From Kiritimatiellota bacterium (GTDB lineage: Bacteria > Verrucomicrobiota > Kiritimatiellia > RFP12 > UBA1067): a stretch of DNA of 60,254 nt. The notes below the pieces were generated by a model, which was not told the origin of the DNA, searched no databases, and worked only from the letters and a program-made list of their open reading frames with translations. The stretch lies in the NCBI GenBank assembly GCA_009778475.1, contig WRJS01000005.1, positions 1 to 60,254 on the forward strand. The letters run 5' to 3'. A program made the translations under genes and the position numbers. This document shows, piece after piece, positions 52,277 to 60,254 of the stretch; positions within the stretch are counted from its first letter, which is position 1, and every line of letters begins with the position of its first letter.

Positions 52277-52905
52277 TCCCCCATCCCCGCCCTTGCCGCA
52301 ACGCAGTTGGCGGCGACGGCCGCCCACCGCCCCGCGGCCATATCCTCCTTCCGCGCGATCCACGTGCCGCCGACCGCCAGCACGGCCGGGAGCGCGAGGT
52401 AGTCCCTCACGTTCGCCGCCGTGACGCCGCCCGTGGGCATGAACCTCACGCCCGTGTGCAGGTACGGCGCGGAGAGCGCGGACAGCATCCTCACGCCGCC
52501 CAGCGCCTCCGCCGGGAAAAACTTCAAGGTCGTGCAACCCAGCGCCAGCCCCGCCTCGATGTCCGACGGCGTCGCCACCCCCGGCATGAACGGGAAGCCC
52601 CGCGCCGCCGCGTGCGCGACCACACGCGGGTTCAGCCCCGGCGCGACAGCGAACGCCGCGCCGCTCGCCCGCGCCAGGTCCAGCGTCTCCGCCGACAGCA
52701 CCGTCCCCGCGCCCACGGTCATCTGCGGGAACGCCCGCGTCATCACGCGGATGACCTCCGCCGCCACGGGCGAGCGGAACGTCACCTCCGCCACCGGCAG
52801 CCCCCCCGCCATCAGCGCCTCCGCCAGCGGCAGCGCATGGGCAACGTCATCAATCGCGATGACCGGGACAATCTTGTGTTGCGACAATTTGTCGAAAACA
52901 GGCAT
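52258..52905 (-). CDS. eda: KDPG / KHG aldolase
   Basis: Splits 2-keto-3-deoxy-6-phosphogluconate to pyruvate and glyceraldehyde 3-phosphate. The 215-residue protein has HKIVPVIAIDDVAHALPLAE, LPVAEVTFRSPVAAEVI (catalytic Glu), TVGAGTVLSAE, FPFMPGVATPSDIEAGL and the Schiff-base Lys in CTTLKFFPAEALGG, then FMPTGGVTAANVRDYL. GAGGGAG precedes the ATG, 9 bases after the stop of the oxidoreductase gene upstream. The last residues (GDSTEIG) and the stop codon are encoded by the adjacent repeat, so the original C-terminus was probably replaced. Confidence 0.95.
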   Translation of the reverse strand: MPVFDKLSQHKIVPVIAIDDVAHALPLAEALMAGGLPVAEVTFRSPVAAEVIRVMTRAFPQMTVGAGTVLSAETLDLARASGAAFAVAPGLNPRVVAHAAARGFPFMPGVATPSDIEAGLALGCTTLKFFPAEALGGVRMLSALSAPYLHTGVRFMPTGGVTAANVRDYLALPAVLAVGGTWIARKEDMAAGRWAAVAANCVAARAGMGDSTEIG

Positions 52906-52913
52906 GACTCCCT

Positions 52914-54254
52914 CTACACCGTCATCTCCCAGCCCTTCTCGTACTCGCGCGCCCAGAGGTCTTTGCCGGGGCTGCCGCTCGTGAGCTGGCCGGTGGCGGG
53001 GTCGAGGCGGATGGTCTCGCCCGTGCGCTGGGCGATGTTCGCCAGATGCGTGAGGAAGGTGCTCTTGTGCGCGTCGGCGGCGGGCGCGGCGGTGGCCGTG
53101 TCCTTGCGGCGGATGCAGGAGATCCACTTGCCGATGTGCAGGGGGTCGAGCGCGGCCGTCGGGTTGACGGAGTTGTTGGGGTCGTACCCCTCGGTGGCGT
53201 TCGCGGAGCTCCACTTCTGCACCTCCTTGCCCTTCTTGTCGAACTGGCGGCAGACGGTGTCGCTCTCGACGAGGATTGCGCCCTCGAGGCCGTAGATGAT
53301 TAGCCCCGCGCCGATGCCGTAGGGCGGGTTGTTCTCGAGCGAGGACAGGCCCTCCCACGTGATGAACTTCTGGCCGGGGAACTCGAAGGTGGCGGTCTGC
53401 GTGTCGTAGGCCTCCCAGTCGTCACCGCCGTAGAAGAGGCGGCCGCCGCCGCTGGTGACGCGCTGCGGGTAGTCGAGCCCCAGCATCCACCGTGCGACGT
53501 CGAGGGTGTGCGTGGCGTTGTTGCCGCTCTCGCCCGTGCCCCAGTGCCAACGCCAGTGCCAGTCGTAATGCACGACGTTGCTGAGGTACTCGCGGCGCGG
53601 CGCTGGGCCCTGCCACAGATCCCAGTTCAGCCAGTCGGGTACGGGGACGACCTTGCCGTTGCCGATGGGACCGCGCCGCCGCGCATACCAGCACCGCGCA
53701 AAACGCGGCTCGCCGATGAGGCCTTTCAAATCCTTGAGGAGCGCGTGGTACACGGGGGCGGAGCGCCGCTGCGTACCGACCTGAAAGATGGCGTTGTACT
53801 TCTTCGCGGCCTCGACCAGAATCTCGCCCTCGCGCGGGTTGTGCGAGACGGGCTTCTCGACGTAGATGGCCTTGCCGGCCTTCATCGCCATGAGCGCGGC
53901 GGGCGCGTGCCAGTGGTCGGGCGCGGCGCACAGCACGCCGTCGATGCTCTTGTCCTCCAGCAGCCTGCGGATGTCGGCGTCGGCCTTGGGGGCCTTGCCC
54001 GAGACCTTCTGCACCTCCTCCGACGCGGCGGCGAGCGCGCGCGAGTCCACGTCGCACACGGCGGCGATCTCGACGCCCGCGTTGGACATGAGGGTCTTCA
54101 TCAGGCCGAACCCGCGGCCGCCCCTGTGGCAGCCCATGACAGCGATGCGCACCGTGTTGGACGGCGCGTCCTGCCCGAACAATTTCCCGCTCGCGGCGAT
54201 GCTGACGCTCGCCAGCGCGGTGTTTTTCACGAAAGCTCTTCTGTTGACGTTCAT
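52914..54254 (-). CDS. Exported Gfo/Idh/MocA-family oxidoreductase, first gene of the uronate operon
   Basis: A 446-residue member of the same superfamily as 14693 and 16235. The N-terminus (NVNRRAFVKNTALASVSIAA) is a twin-arginine-like signal. VRIAVMGCHRGGRGFGL is the cofactor motif, CAAPDHWHAPAALMAMKAG and YVEKPVSHNPREGEI carry the family signature, and the C-terminal domain includes GTGESGNNATHTLDVARWMLG. Nine bases separate its stop from the eda ATG, so it leads the eda-kdgK-kduI group. A role in converting an unusual uronic acid outside the cytoplasm is plausible but unproven. Confidence 0.92.
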   Translation of the reverse strand: MNVNRRAFVKNTALASVSIAASGKLFGQDAPSNTVRIAVMGCHRGGRGFGLMKTLMSNAGVEIAAVCDVDSRALAAASEEVQKVSGKAPKADADIRRLLEDKSIDGVLCAAPDHWHAPAALMAMKAGKAIYVEKPVSHNPREGEILVEAAKKYNAIFQVGTQRRSAPVYHALLKDLKGLIGEPRFARCWYARRRGPIGNGKVVPVPDWLNWDLWQGPAPRREYLSNVVHYDWHWRWHWGTGESGNNATHTLDVARWMLGLDYPQRVTSGGGRLFYGGDDWEAYDTQTATFEFPGQKFITWEGLSSLENNPPYGIGAGLIIYGLEGAILVESDTVCRQFDKKGKEVQKWSSANATEGYDPNNSVNPTAALDPLHIGKWISCIRRKDTATAAPAADAHKSTFLTHLANIAQRTGETIRLDPATGQLTSGSPGKDLWAREYEKGWEMTV

Positions 54255-54449
54255 GTATGCCTCCTTTTCAAAGAAAATATCATCATATCGGATTTGCGCG
54301 CTCCAGTCAACCTCTTGGAAGGGTGAGGAATGAAAAATTAGGTTGCAAGCCCTCGGGAATATCCAATAACCAACAGGGAATATCCAACGTCCAAGTGAAA
54401 TGCGCTACGGGGCAATGCCCCTTATGGAGTGCGGCGGGATGCCGCCGCC
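54255..54449. repeat. Intergenic repeats: AGGGAATATCCAA pairs and GGAGTGCGGCGG hairpin
   Basis: GGGAATATCCAATAACCAAC and GGGAATATCCAACGTCC are near-direct repeats. ATGGAGTGCGGCGGGATG, then CCGCCGCCCTACCC, forms a GC hairpin at the trmH-type gene's 3' end, which could end transcription. No gene is seen. Confidence 0.55.
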
Positions 54450-55205
54450 CTACCCGAATTTCCGCCGCGCCTCGTAGGCGGCGACGGTGAAGGCGCTCAC
54501 GACGTTGAGCGAGTTCTTACGGCCGAAGCACGGGATGCGCACGATGGCGTCACAGGCGGCGACGGTCTCGGCGTCGAGTCCGAAACGTTCGTTGCCGAGG
54601 ATGAGCGCGCAGGGGAATTGCCATGCGGTCGCGCCGATGTCCGTTGCGTTGGCGACGGTCTCGAGGGCGTAGCAGCGGATGCCTTGCGCTTTGAGCGAGG
54701 CGATGGCCTGGCGGATGTCCTCGGCGTGTCGCCACGCGACGCTGCGCTCCGTGCCGAGCGCGACGCGGGCGACTTGCGTTTGCGTCGGCAATGGGGTGTA
54801 GCCGCAGAGGATGATCTCCGCCACGCCGAAACATTCGGCGGAGCGGAAGATGCCGCCGACGTTGAACGCGGAGCGGATGCAGTCCAGCACGACGGTCACG
54901 GGCATCACCTGCGCGGCCGCGGGCGCGTCAGGCGGGAGGTCGTGGTCGAGGATGTCGATGTCCGTGACCTTGCAGCGCGACACCTCGCGCTCGACCGGCA
55001 CCAGCACGCACCAGAACTGGCAGCGCGACATGCCGGGGGTCATCTGCCGCGCCAACGCCGCAAGCCGTGGCACCGCCTCCTGCGCCGCCATCCAGTCTTT
55101 GCAGTCCAGAATCCCGGCGTGGCGTTGCGCCTCATCCGCCCACGCCGCATCGAGTGCGCGGAGGCGGGTCAAAGCGTCCTGCCAGATTTTCTGTTTCGCG
55201 TTCAT
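54450..55205 (-). CDS. SpoU/TrmH-family RNA 2'-O-methyltransferase
   Basis: A 251-residue SPOUT methyltransferase acting on rRNA or tRNA ribose. The three knot motifs are present: VVLDCIRSAFNVGGIFRSAE, ALILGNERFGLDAETVAACD and RIPCFGRKNSLNVVSAFTVA. An N-terminal helical extension (KQKIWQDALTRLRALDAAWA) precedes the catalytic domain and may bind RNA. The ATG at 55205 has GGAGAG just upstream. It lies 37 bases after nadB on the same strand and is probably cotranscribed. The precise target is unknown. Confidence 0.92.
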   Translation of the reverse strand: MNAKQKIWQDALTRLRALDAAWADEAQRHAGILDCKDWMAAQEAVPRLAALARQMTPGMSRCQFWCVLVPVEREVSRCKVTDIDILDHDLPPDAPAAAQVMPVTVVLDCIRSAFNVGGIFRSAECFGVAEIILCGYTPLPTQTQVARVALGTERSVAWRHAEDIRQAIASLKAQGIRCYALETVANATDIGATAWQFPCALILGNERFGLDAETVAACDAIVRIPCFGRKNSLNVVSAFTVAAYEARRKFG

Positions 55206-55242
55206 AGACTCTCCGCTGTAAACAGCGGGACTGGTACTTTTC

Positions 55243-56847
55243 TCATTTGTCGCGTCCGGGCAAGACGGTGTCGTGCGCACGAGGCAGGGCGCCGGGGTAG
55301 TCGAGGGTGTAGTGCAGGCCGCGGCTCTCGCGGCGGCGCATGGCGCTGCGGATGATGAGATCGGCCACGAGCGCGAGGTTGCGCAACTCCAGCGTGTCCG
55401 CCGTGACGAGGTAGTCGAAGTAGTACGCGCGGATCTCGCGGCGCAGGTTGCGGATGCGGTTGCGCGCGCGCGTCAGGCGCTTGCTCGTGCGCACGATGCC
55501 GACGTAGTCCCACATGCACGTGCGCACCTCCATCCAGTTGTGCGCGACCATGACGGCCTCGTCGCTGGCGACGGCGGTGCCGTATTCCCAGTCCGGGATG
55601 CGGAGCTTGGCGGGGAGGCGTTCGGGCGCGTTCACGAGGCGGTTCGCCGTCTCGTGCGCGCCGACGACGGCCTCCAGCAGCGAGTTGCTCGCGAGGCGGT
55701 TTGCGCCGTGCAGGCCCGTGCAGGCCGTCTCGCCCACGGCCGAGAGGCCGGGGAGGGATGTCGCGCCGTCCACCGTGGCCTGTATGCCGCCGCAGCAGTA
55801 GTGCGCGGACGGCACGATGGGGATGAGGTCCTTGGCGATGTCGATGCCGAACGAGAGGCACGTCTCGTAAATCTTCGGGAAGCGGCCTTTCAGGAACGCG
55901 CGTGACTTATGGCGGATGTCGAGGCAGCAGTACGGCGCGCCCGTGCGCTTCATCTCGGAGTCGATGGCGCGAGCCACGACGTCACGCGGCGCGAGCGCAC
56001 CGCGCGGGTCGTAGTCGCCCATGAACGGCCGGCCGTCGGCATCGGTCAGCTCCGCGCCCTCGCCGCGCACGGCCTCGCTGATGAGGAAGCGCCTGGCCTG
56101 CGGGTGGTAGAGGCACGTCGGGTGGAACTGGATGAACTCCATGTTGGCGACGCGCGCCCCGGCCCGCCACGCGAGCGCGATGCCGTCGCCCGTCGCGATG
56201 TCCGGGTTGCAGGTGTAGAGATAGACCTTCCCGCACCCGCCTGTCGCAAGGACGGTGCAGGGCGTGCGCACGGCGTAAATCTCGCTCGTCTTCTGGTCGA
56301 GGATGTACGCGCCCACGCAGCGGTTCTCGCCGGGGCGCTTCAGCCAGCGCGTGGTGATCAGGTCGATGACCATGGCGTATTCGAGCGTCTGGATATTGGG
56401 ATGCGCCAGCACGCGCCGCACCAGCACGGACTCGAGCTTCTGGCCCGTCCTGTCGCCCGCGTGGAGGATGCGCCGCTGAGTGTGCCCGCCCTCGCGCCCG
56501 AGGTCGTACTGGCGCGAGCCGTCGTCACGGCGCTTGAAGCGCACGCCCAGCGCGATGAGCTCCGCGATCCGCGCCGGACCGCCCGCCACGACCTTCCGCA
56601 CGACATCCTCCCTGCACAGCCCCGCGCCGGCCACGAGCGTGTCGCGCACATGCTGGTCGAAACTGTCCGCGACATCATCCACCACGCACGCGATACCGCC
56701 CTGCGCCTGATTCGTGTTGCAATCATTCAGACGCTTCTTCGTCACCAGCAGCACGCGCCCGTGCGCCGCCAGGTGCAACGCGCTCATCAGCCCCGCGATG
56801 CCGCTGCCCACCACCAAGAAATCACATTCCTCTACCCGTGTGCTCAT
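55243..56847 (-). CDS. nadB: L-aspartate oxidase
   Basis: First step of NAD synthesis: FAD-dependent oxidation of aspartate to iminoaspartate. The 534-residue flavoprotein has FLVVGSGIAGLMSALHLAA, the substrate loop NTNQAQGGIACVVDD, GREGGHTQRRILHAGDRTGQ, VLATGGCGKVYLYTCNPDIA, FIQFHPTCLYHP, LISEAVRGEGAEL, and the FAD closing motif GLHGANRLASNSLLEAVV. The C-terminal helical domain contains MWDYVGIVRTSKRL. AAAAAGG precedes the ATG at 56847. It is divergent from the GxGYxYP gene. The neighbouring nadA/nadC genes are not in view. Confidence 0.96.
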   Translation of the reverse strand: MSTRVEECDFLVVGSGIAGLMSALHLAAHGRVLLVTKKRLNDCNTNQAQGGIACVVDDVADSFDQHVRDTLVAGAGLCREDVVRKVVAGGPARIAELIALGVRFKRRDDGSRQYDLGREGGHTQRRILHAGDRTGQKLESVLVRRVLAHPNIQTLEYAMVIDLITTRWLKRPGENRCVGAYILDQKTSEIYAVRTPCTVLATGGCGKVYLYTCNPDIATGDGIALAWRAGARVANMEFIQFHPTCLYHPQARRFLISEAVRGEGAELTDADGRPFMGDYDPRGALAPRDVVARAIDSEMKRTGAPYCCLDIRHKSRAFLKGRFPKIYETCLSFGIDIAKDLIPIVPSAHYCCGGIQATVDGATSLPGLSAVGETACTGLHGANRLASNSLLEAVVGAHETANRLVNAPERLPAKLRIPDWEYGTAVASDEAVMVAHNWMEVRTCMWDYVGIVRTSKRLTRARNRIRNLRREIRAYYFDYLVTADTLELRNLALVADLIIRSAMRRRESRGLHYTLDYPGALPRAHDTVLPGRDK

Positions 56848-57003
56848 TGCCTTTTTCCAGATAAGGGAAGTGTACATCTTTCGTCCTCAGAGAGTCAAGG
56901 GGAAATAAGTGGCTATTCGCGCGCATAGGAAACACGCGCGAAAATGTGCTTGATGCGGGACGTGCGGGTATGGGATACTGAAACGCAAAAAAGGGAGGGA
57001 CGC

Positions 57004-59355
57004 GTGAGGACGGCATACAGGCAGGCGTTGGCGATGGCGGGGGTGTTTTTGGCGGCGGTGTCCGGCGCGGGCGCGGAGCCTGTCGTCGTGTTCGATTTCA
57101 TCCCGCGGCGCGAGGCGCTGGATGCGGGCGACCCTGCCGCGCTGAGGCGGCATTACGATGAGGTCATGCTCGTGACCGCCCTGCAGGGGCTGGCCAACCG
57201 CGCCGCGCCGCGCCTGTTCGTGCGCTACAACGCCGCGCCGGACGATTACTGGTTCGCGCGGATGACCGCGCCGGGCGAGTGGCTTGACGGGCGGCCCGTC
57301 GAACGCACCGGGAGCGTCCGCGATTTGCTCGCGCGGTTCGGCGCGGCGGCCAAGGGGCTCGCGGTCTGGGACGAGCGCGTCCCGGCGACCTCGAACCTCG
57401 CGATGACGCTGGCGGGGACGGACGGCCTGCTCCCCGTCCGCCTCGACACAGGCGCGGGGTCGCTCTATTCAGAACTGGCCTCCGGCGCGGGCGCGATGCC
57501 CGTGGCGCGGTCGTTCGCGGGCATGTTCACGGGCAACGGCACGATCCCCGAGACCTCGCGCGCGTCCACGGGCAGCGCGAAGAACGACGCCTACATCTGG
57601 CTGCTGGAGAACGTTGTCAAGAAGGGGCGCACGGACCGCTCCATCCTCGGCTACTACATCGACGCCTTCTGGCTCGCGTGCCACCGCGCGGGCGCGCTCC
57701 AGAACCACACCGTCAACAACATGGACTACCTCGTGGCGCGGCGCGGCGCGATCGTTGACCTGAACGTCTGGGAGGACGAGGCGCCCGTGGACGACCCCGG
57801 CCAGCCCCCCGGCACCGACCTGCGGACCCTGCGCGAGTTCATGGCCGCCGCCGCCGGGGACCCCATGGTCGCGGTCTTCGGCTTCCCCCCGTGGGCGTAC
57901 AAGTACACCGACTTCAAAAACCCCCACTGGGACGCGAAGGGCAAGCACGGCGGCGTGCCGACCGAATGGAAATTCGCCGAGGTGATGTCCGCCCACAACG
58001 CCTACATGGACGCCGACGCGCTGGGCTACTCCTCCTTCCCCAACGCCTCCTTCTACCAGCACTACCCCGTCCCCGCGCCCGTCCCCAACGCCCCGCCCCC
58101 CACCCGCGAGCGCCTCATCCGCGACGGCACCCTCGCCCCCGACGGCAGCCTCCTCCCCGTCAACTACTACGCCATCTACCAAGGCGACTTCGACTCCGCC
58201 GCATGGGTCTATTGGCACTTCCCCAAAATCTGGGACGACCCCGCGCGCGGCACGCTCCCGCTCACATGGGCGATCAACCCCAGCCTCGCCCAGCGCTTCC
58301 CCTTCGGCATGCACCACCTGCGCAAGACCCGCGCCGACGGGGAGGTCTTCGTCGCCGGAGAAGGCGCCGGGTACCTCAACCCCACCCTCCTCCAGGCGCC
58401 CCGCCCCGCGCCCGGCCTGCCCGACGCGCTCGACGCATGGGCCGCGCACAACACCCTCTGGTACACCCGCTGGGGCCTCACCGTCACCGGCTTCAACATC
58501 GACGGCAACGCCCCGCCCCTCGGCCCGCGCGGGCTCGCCGCCTACAAGGCCTTCTCGCCCGGCGGCATCGGCCTCTCCCGCGCCCCCGCCCCCCACGGCG
58601 CGCGCGACGGCATGCCCTTCGCCCAGATGCTCGCCGACCTCCCCACCAACGGCGGCGCCCCCCTCAACGACGCCACCGTCAGCGCCGTCAGCAACCTCTT
58701 CGAAGAGGCGCCCCCCAACTTCGTCCTCGTGCGCTCCATCCTGCAATCGCCCGCCTACTACGCCGAACTCCGCCGCCGCCTCAGCGACCCCCGCCACCTC
58801 CCCAACAGGCTCGTGGACATACCCACCCTGCTCTGGCTCATCAACGCCTGGCAGTCCGACCCGCAGAACCAAGACGCCGGCAAACGCTACGCCGACCGCC
58901 CCACCGTCACCGCCACCCCCGACGCCCCCGACGGCCTGCGCCGACGCGCCTCCGGCGACGGCTGCGCCGTCATCGACCGCACCGCCGCGCCCCCCGCATG
59001 GGTCGCCGCCAAAGAGCGCAACGGCACGTACCTCTACTTCGGCGCCGCCGACGGCTTCCTCCCCGACGCCCCCGGCGGCACCCCCCTCCGCATCCGCGTG
59101 ACCTACCGCGACGACCCCGCCGCGCCCCTCGACCTCCGCCTCCAGTACGACTCCGCCGACGACACCCTCCCCCCCATCCCCTCCGCGTACAAAGGCGCGG
59201 CGCGCGTTGCCGTCACGCAAGACGGCCCCGCCCGCACCGCCGCGTTCGCCCTCCCCGACGCCCGCTTCTCCGGCCGCCAGAACGGCGGCGCCGACTTCCG
59301 CCTCCACGCCAACGGCGCCACCCTGCGCATCCTGCGCGTGGAGGTGGCGAAGTGA
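57004..59355 (+). CDS. GxGYxYP-family putative glycoside hydrolase, secreted
   Basis: A 783-residue protein with a signal peptide (TAYRQALAMAGVFLAAVSGA). GGGAGGGA lies 6 bases before the GTG start; an ATG further up has no ribosome site. The N-terminal block LVTALQGLANRAAPRLFVRY is characteristic of the GxGYxYP N-terminal domain, and GEGAGYLNPTLL near residue 452 corresponds to the GxGYxYP-type motif (here without the final YP pair). A C-terminal segment (LRIRVTYRDDPAAPLDLRLQ) looks like a beta-sandwich. Enzyme activity in this family is predicted rather than shown. Codon use is strongly C-ending, which opens long false frames on other strands. Confidence 0.85.
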   Translation: MRTAYRQALAMAGVFLAAVSGAGAEPVVVFDFIPRREALDAGDPAALRRHYDEVMLVTALQGLANRAAPRLFVRYNAAPDDYWFARMTAPGEWLDGRPVERTGSVRDLLARFGAAAKGLAVWDERVPATSNLAMTLAGTDGLLPVRLDTGAGSLYSELASGAGAMPVARSFAGMFTGNGTIPETSRASTGSAKNDAYIWLLENVVKKGRTDRSILGYYIDAFWLACHRAGALQNHTVNNMDYLVARRGAIVDLNVWEDEAPVDDPGQPPGTDLRTLREFMAAAAGDPMVAVFGFPPWAYKYTDFKNPHWDAKGKHGGVPTEWKFAEVMSAHNAYMDADALGYSSFPNASFYQHYPVPAPVPNAPPPTRERLIRDGTLAPDGSLLPVNYYAIYQGDFDSAAWVYWHFPKIWDDPARGTLPLTWAINPSLAQRFPFGMHHLRKTRADGEVFVAGEGAGYLNPTLLQAPRPAPGLPDALDAWAAHNTLWYTRWGLTVTGFNIDGNAPPLGPRGLAAYKAFSPGGIGLSRAPAPHGARDGMPFAQMLADLPTNGGAPLNDATVSAVSNLFEEAPPNFVLVRSILQSPAYYAELRRRLSDPRHLPNRLVDIPTLLWLINAWQSDPQNQDAGKRYADRPTVTATPDAPDGLRRRASGDGCAVIDRTAAPPAWVAAKERNGTYLYFGAADGFLPDAPGGTPLRIRVTYRDDPAAPLDLRLQYDSADDTLPPIPSAYKGAARVAVTQDGPARTAAFALPDARFSGRQNGGADFRLHANGATLRILRVEVAK

Positions 59356-59361
59356 GCGGAA

Positions 59362-59455
59362 GGGGAAAACACCTTCGTCCCCTACGTCCCCTATGCTCCC
59401 TGTATTTTAGAGGACACGAGATTAGCGTTGACGCCAAGGGGAAATAAGGGTATCT
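59362..59455. repeat. CTTCGTCCCCTACGTCCCCT plus CTGTATTTTAGAG repeat
   Basis: Inverse of the repeat after hom (14350-14425), followed by CCCTGTATTTTAGAGGACAC, a variant of the CTGTAAAATACAG palindrome, and GACGCCAAGGGGAAATAAGG (similar to 56896-56910). Confidence 0.65.
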
Positions 59456-59489
59456 TAAATGTTTCATGTCTTGCAGAAGGAAAAGTGTC

Positions 59490-59723
59490 ATGCCAACGGT
59501 TTTTATGGTGGACGGATTCAGATTCTTTTTTTACAGTAATGAGCATCATCCTGTCCATGTGCATGTTTCGTATGACGGCGGCGAGGCGGTGTTTGAAATC
59601 AGTAATGGGGTGGCATTAAAAACAGCGCATGGGATGTCCGTTAAAAGTCTGGGCAAGGCGGAACAGCTTGCGAAAAAGAACATCAAGCTCATCAAGGAGA
59701 AATGGGATGTGTTTTTCACCTGA
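59490..59723 (+). CDS. DUF4160 protein
   Basis: A 77-residue protein matching DUF4160: MPTVFMVDGFRFFFYSNEHH, then PVHVHVSYDGGEAVFEISNG, with the conserved HxPxHVHV metal-like His cluster. AGAAGGAAAA lies just before the ATG. It overlaps the following DUF2442 gene by 17 bases in another frame. DUF4160 and DUF2442 genes are frequent neighbours and are suspected, not proven, to be a toxin-antitoxin-type pair. Confidence 0.9.
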   Translation: MPTVFMVDGFRFFFYSNEHHPVHVHVSYDGGEAVFEISNGVALKTAHGMSVKSLGKAEQLAKKNIKLIKEKWDVFFT

Positions 59724-59979
59724 CAATGATCTCGCAAGCGTCACCGTGCGCAGGGGGACGGTCTCAATCAAGATGCCTGGCGGGCTGGAGATACGCTTTC
59801 CGGTCGCCCATAACCCGCGCCTCGCGAAGGGGAGCGAGGCGCAACTTAACCGCGTCGAGGTGTCGCCGTTCGGGCTGCACTGGACGGATTTGGACGAGGA
59901 TCTTTCTTTCGCCGGGCTAAGCGCGGGCGATTACGGGCAGAACGTAACGACCGAGAAACAGGTTTTAGAGCAGGTCTAA
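59707..59979 (+). CDS. DUF2442 protein
   Basis: A 90-residue protein with the DUF2442 pattern: VSIKMPGGLEIRFPVAHNPR, VEVSPFGLHWTDLDEDLSFA, GLSAGDYGQ. Its ATG lies inside the end of the DUF4160 gene, so the two are translationally coupled. The start was chosen because family members begin shortly before this point. It is small, probably cytosolic, and of unknown function. Confidence 0.87.
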   Translation: MCFSPDNDLASVTVRRGTVSIKMPGGLEIRFPVAHNPRLAKGSEAQLNRVEVSPFGLHWTDLDEDLSFAGLSAGDYGQNVTTEKQVLEQV

Positions 59980-60005
59980 TCATTAACAAAAAAAAAGGAG
60001 CGAGT

Positions 60006-60254
60006 ATGAAATGTGAGTCGATGTTGAAGGCGATCGGGGTGTCGGGCGTGGCGCTGGGGCTGATGATGTTGGCGGGGTGTGGTGACCAGCAATGGGATGA
60101 GCGGTATGTGTTCGGGTTCTATGTCTCCCCGCAGGGGAGCGACACGAACGTCGGCACAAAGAAGGCGCCGTTCGCCACGCTGGAGCGGGCGCGTGACGAG
60201 GTCCGCGCCGCACGTCAAACGGGGGATGAGCGGCTTGCGAATGTCATCCTGCTG
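60006..60254 (+). CDS. Beta-helix lipoprotein, N-terminal part (runs off the window)
   Basis: Eighty-three codons are visible and continue past the last base. AAGGAG lies about 6 bases before the ATG. The signal ends in a lipobox (ALGLMMLAGC), so this is a lipoprotein. FGFYVSPQGSDTNVGTKKAP and FATLERARDEVRAAR form the N-terminal cap of right-handed beta-helix polysaccharide-active proteins, similar to the cap of the protein at 31925. The enzymatic domain lies outside the window. Confidence 0.85.
   Translation, partial: MKCESMLKAIGVSGVALGLMMLAGCGDQQWDERYVFGFYVSPQGSDTNVGTKKAPFATLERARDEVRAARQTGDERLANVILL

Noticed and set aside
36930..54254. Prophage, suggested by BRO-N and RhuM domains
   Set aside because: There are no structural, integrase, terminase or lysis genes. 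Both domains are common in defence islands.
57469..59447. Very long frames on both strands over the GxGYxYP gene (612 and 518 codons)
   Set aside because: They are products of extreme third-position C bias. Their translations are Arg/Pro- or Gly/Val-rich without domains, while the plus-strand frame from 57004 has a signal peptide and family motifs.

Overview
The window is a GC-rich chromosomal segment with the style of a Verrucomicrobiota/Kiritimatiellota/Lentisphaerota-type bacterium. The lineage is inferred from gene content: several twin-arginine-exported Gfo/Idh/MocA oxidoreductases and TIM-barrel isomerases, right-handed beta-helix proteins, a GxGYxYP-type putative glycosidase, a complete 4-deoxy-ketouronate/KDG catabolic set, and very dense families of intergenic palindromic repeats. 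No 16S or other decisive marker is present.

Layout. 1-9.8 kb: a (CGGCT)n array at the contig edge, a small anchored protein with repeat-derived peptides, a DinJ/YafQ-like toxin-antitoxin pair, a 2,249-residue secreted GLUG/InlB-repeat protein, and about 1 kb of fold-back and tandem repeats. 9.8-14.4 kb: housekeeping (a GMP synthase lacking its glutaminase active site, a Na/Pi cotransporter, homoserine dehydrogenase). 14.4-20.1 kb: a transposase tail, then two Gfo/Idh/MocA proteins and two TIM-barrel proteins with export signals. 20.2-26.9 kb: gapA, a secretin, an HlyD-like lipoprotein, coaB, rlmN and an exported protein. 26.9-28.3 kb: a MITE-like element and two long fold-back repeats around a low-GC hypothetical gene. 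28.4-36.8 kb: amidohydrolase, EamA transporter, tRNA-Cys with a 31-residue basic peptide gene, an rnfG-like gene, a release-factor-like rescue protein, a beta-helix protein, two pseudogene fragments and a metallopeptidase. 36.9-54.3 kb (all minus strand): a polyuronate locus (Gfo/Idh/MocA - eda - kdgK - kduI ... kduD - TPR protein) interrupted between kduI and kduD by a 10-kb type I restriction-modification island. 54.4-60.3 kb: a SpoU methyltransferase, nadB, a GxGYxYP protein, a DUF4160/DUF2442 pair and the start of a beta-helix lipoprotein.

The strongest candidate for an undescribed system is the restriction island. Its order is hsdM, DUF1016 nuclease, a small winged-helix protein, RhuM, hsdS in two halves, BRO-Fic, a four-helix-bundle protein, hsdR, and most of these genes overlap or nearly abut. 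The two hsdS halves are separated by eight copies of a 7-bp repeat that is stop-free in all frames. Gain of one copy, or loss of two, would join the halves into one full-length specificity subunit, which is the expected architecture of a phase-variable methyltransferase.

A second theme is that the intergenic palindromic repeats also lie in frame inside genes (the gene at 385, rlmN, hsdR twice, the eda 3' end), adding peptide loops or stop codons. A third is the GMP synthase, which keeps the synthetase half but has lost the catalytic part of the glutaminase domain.
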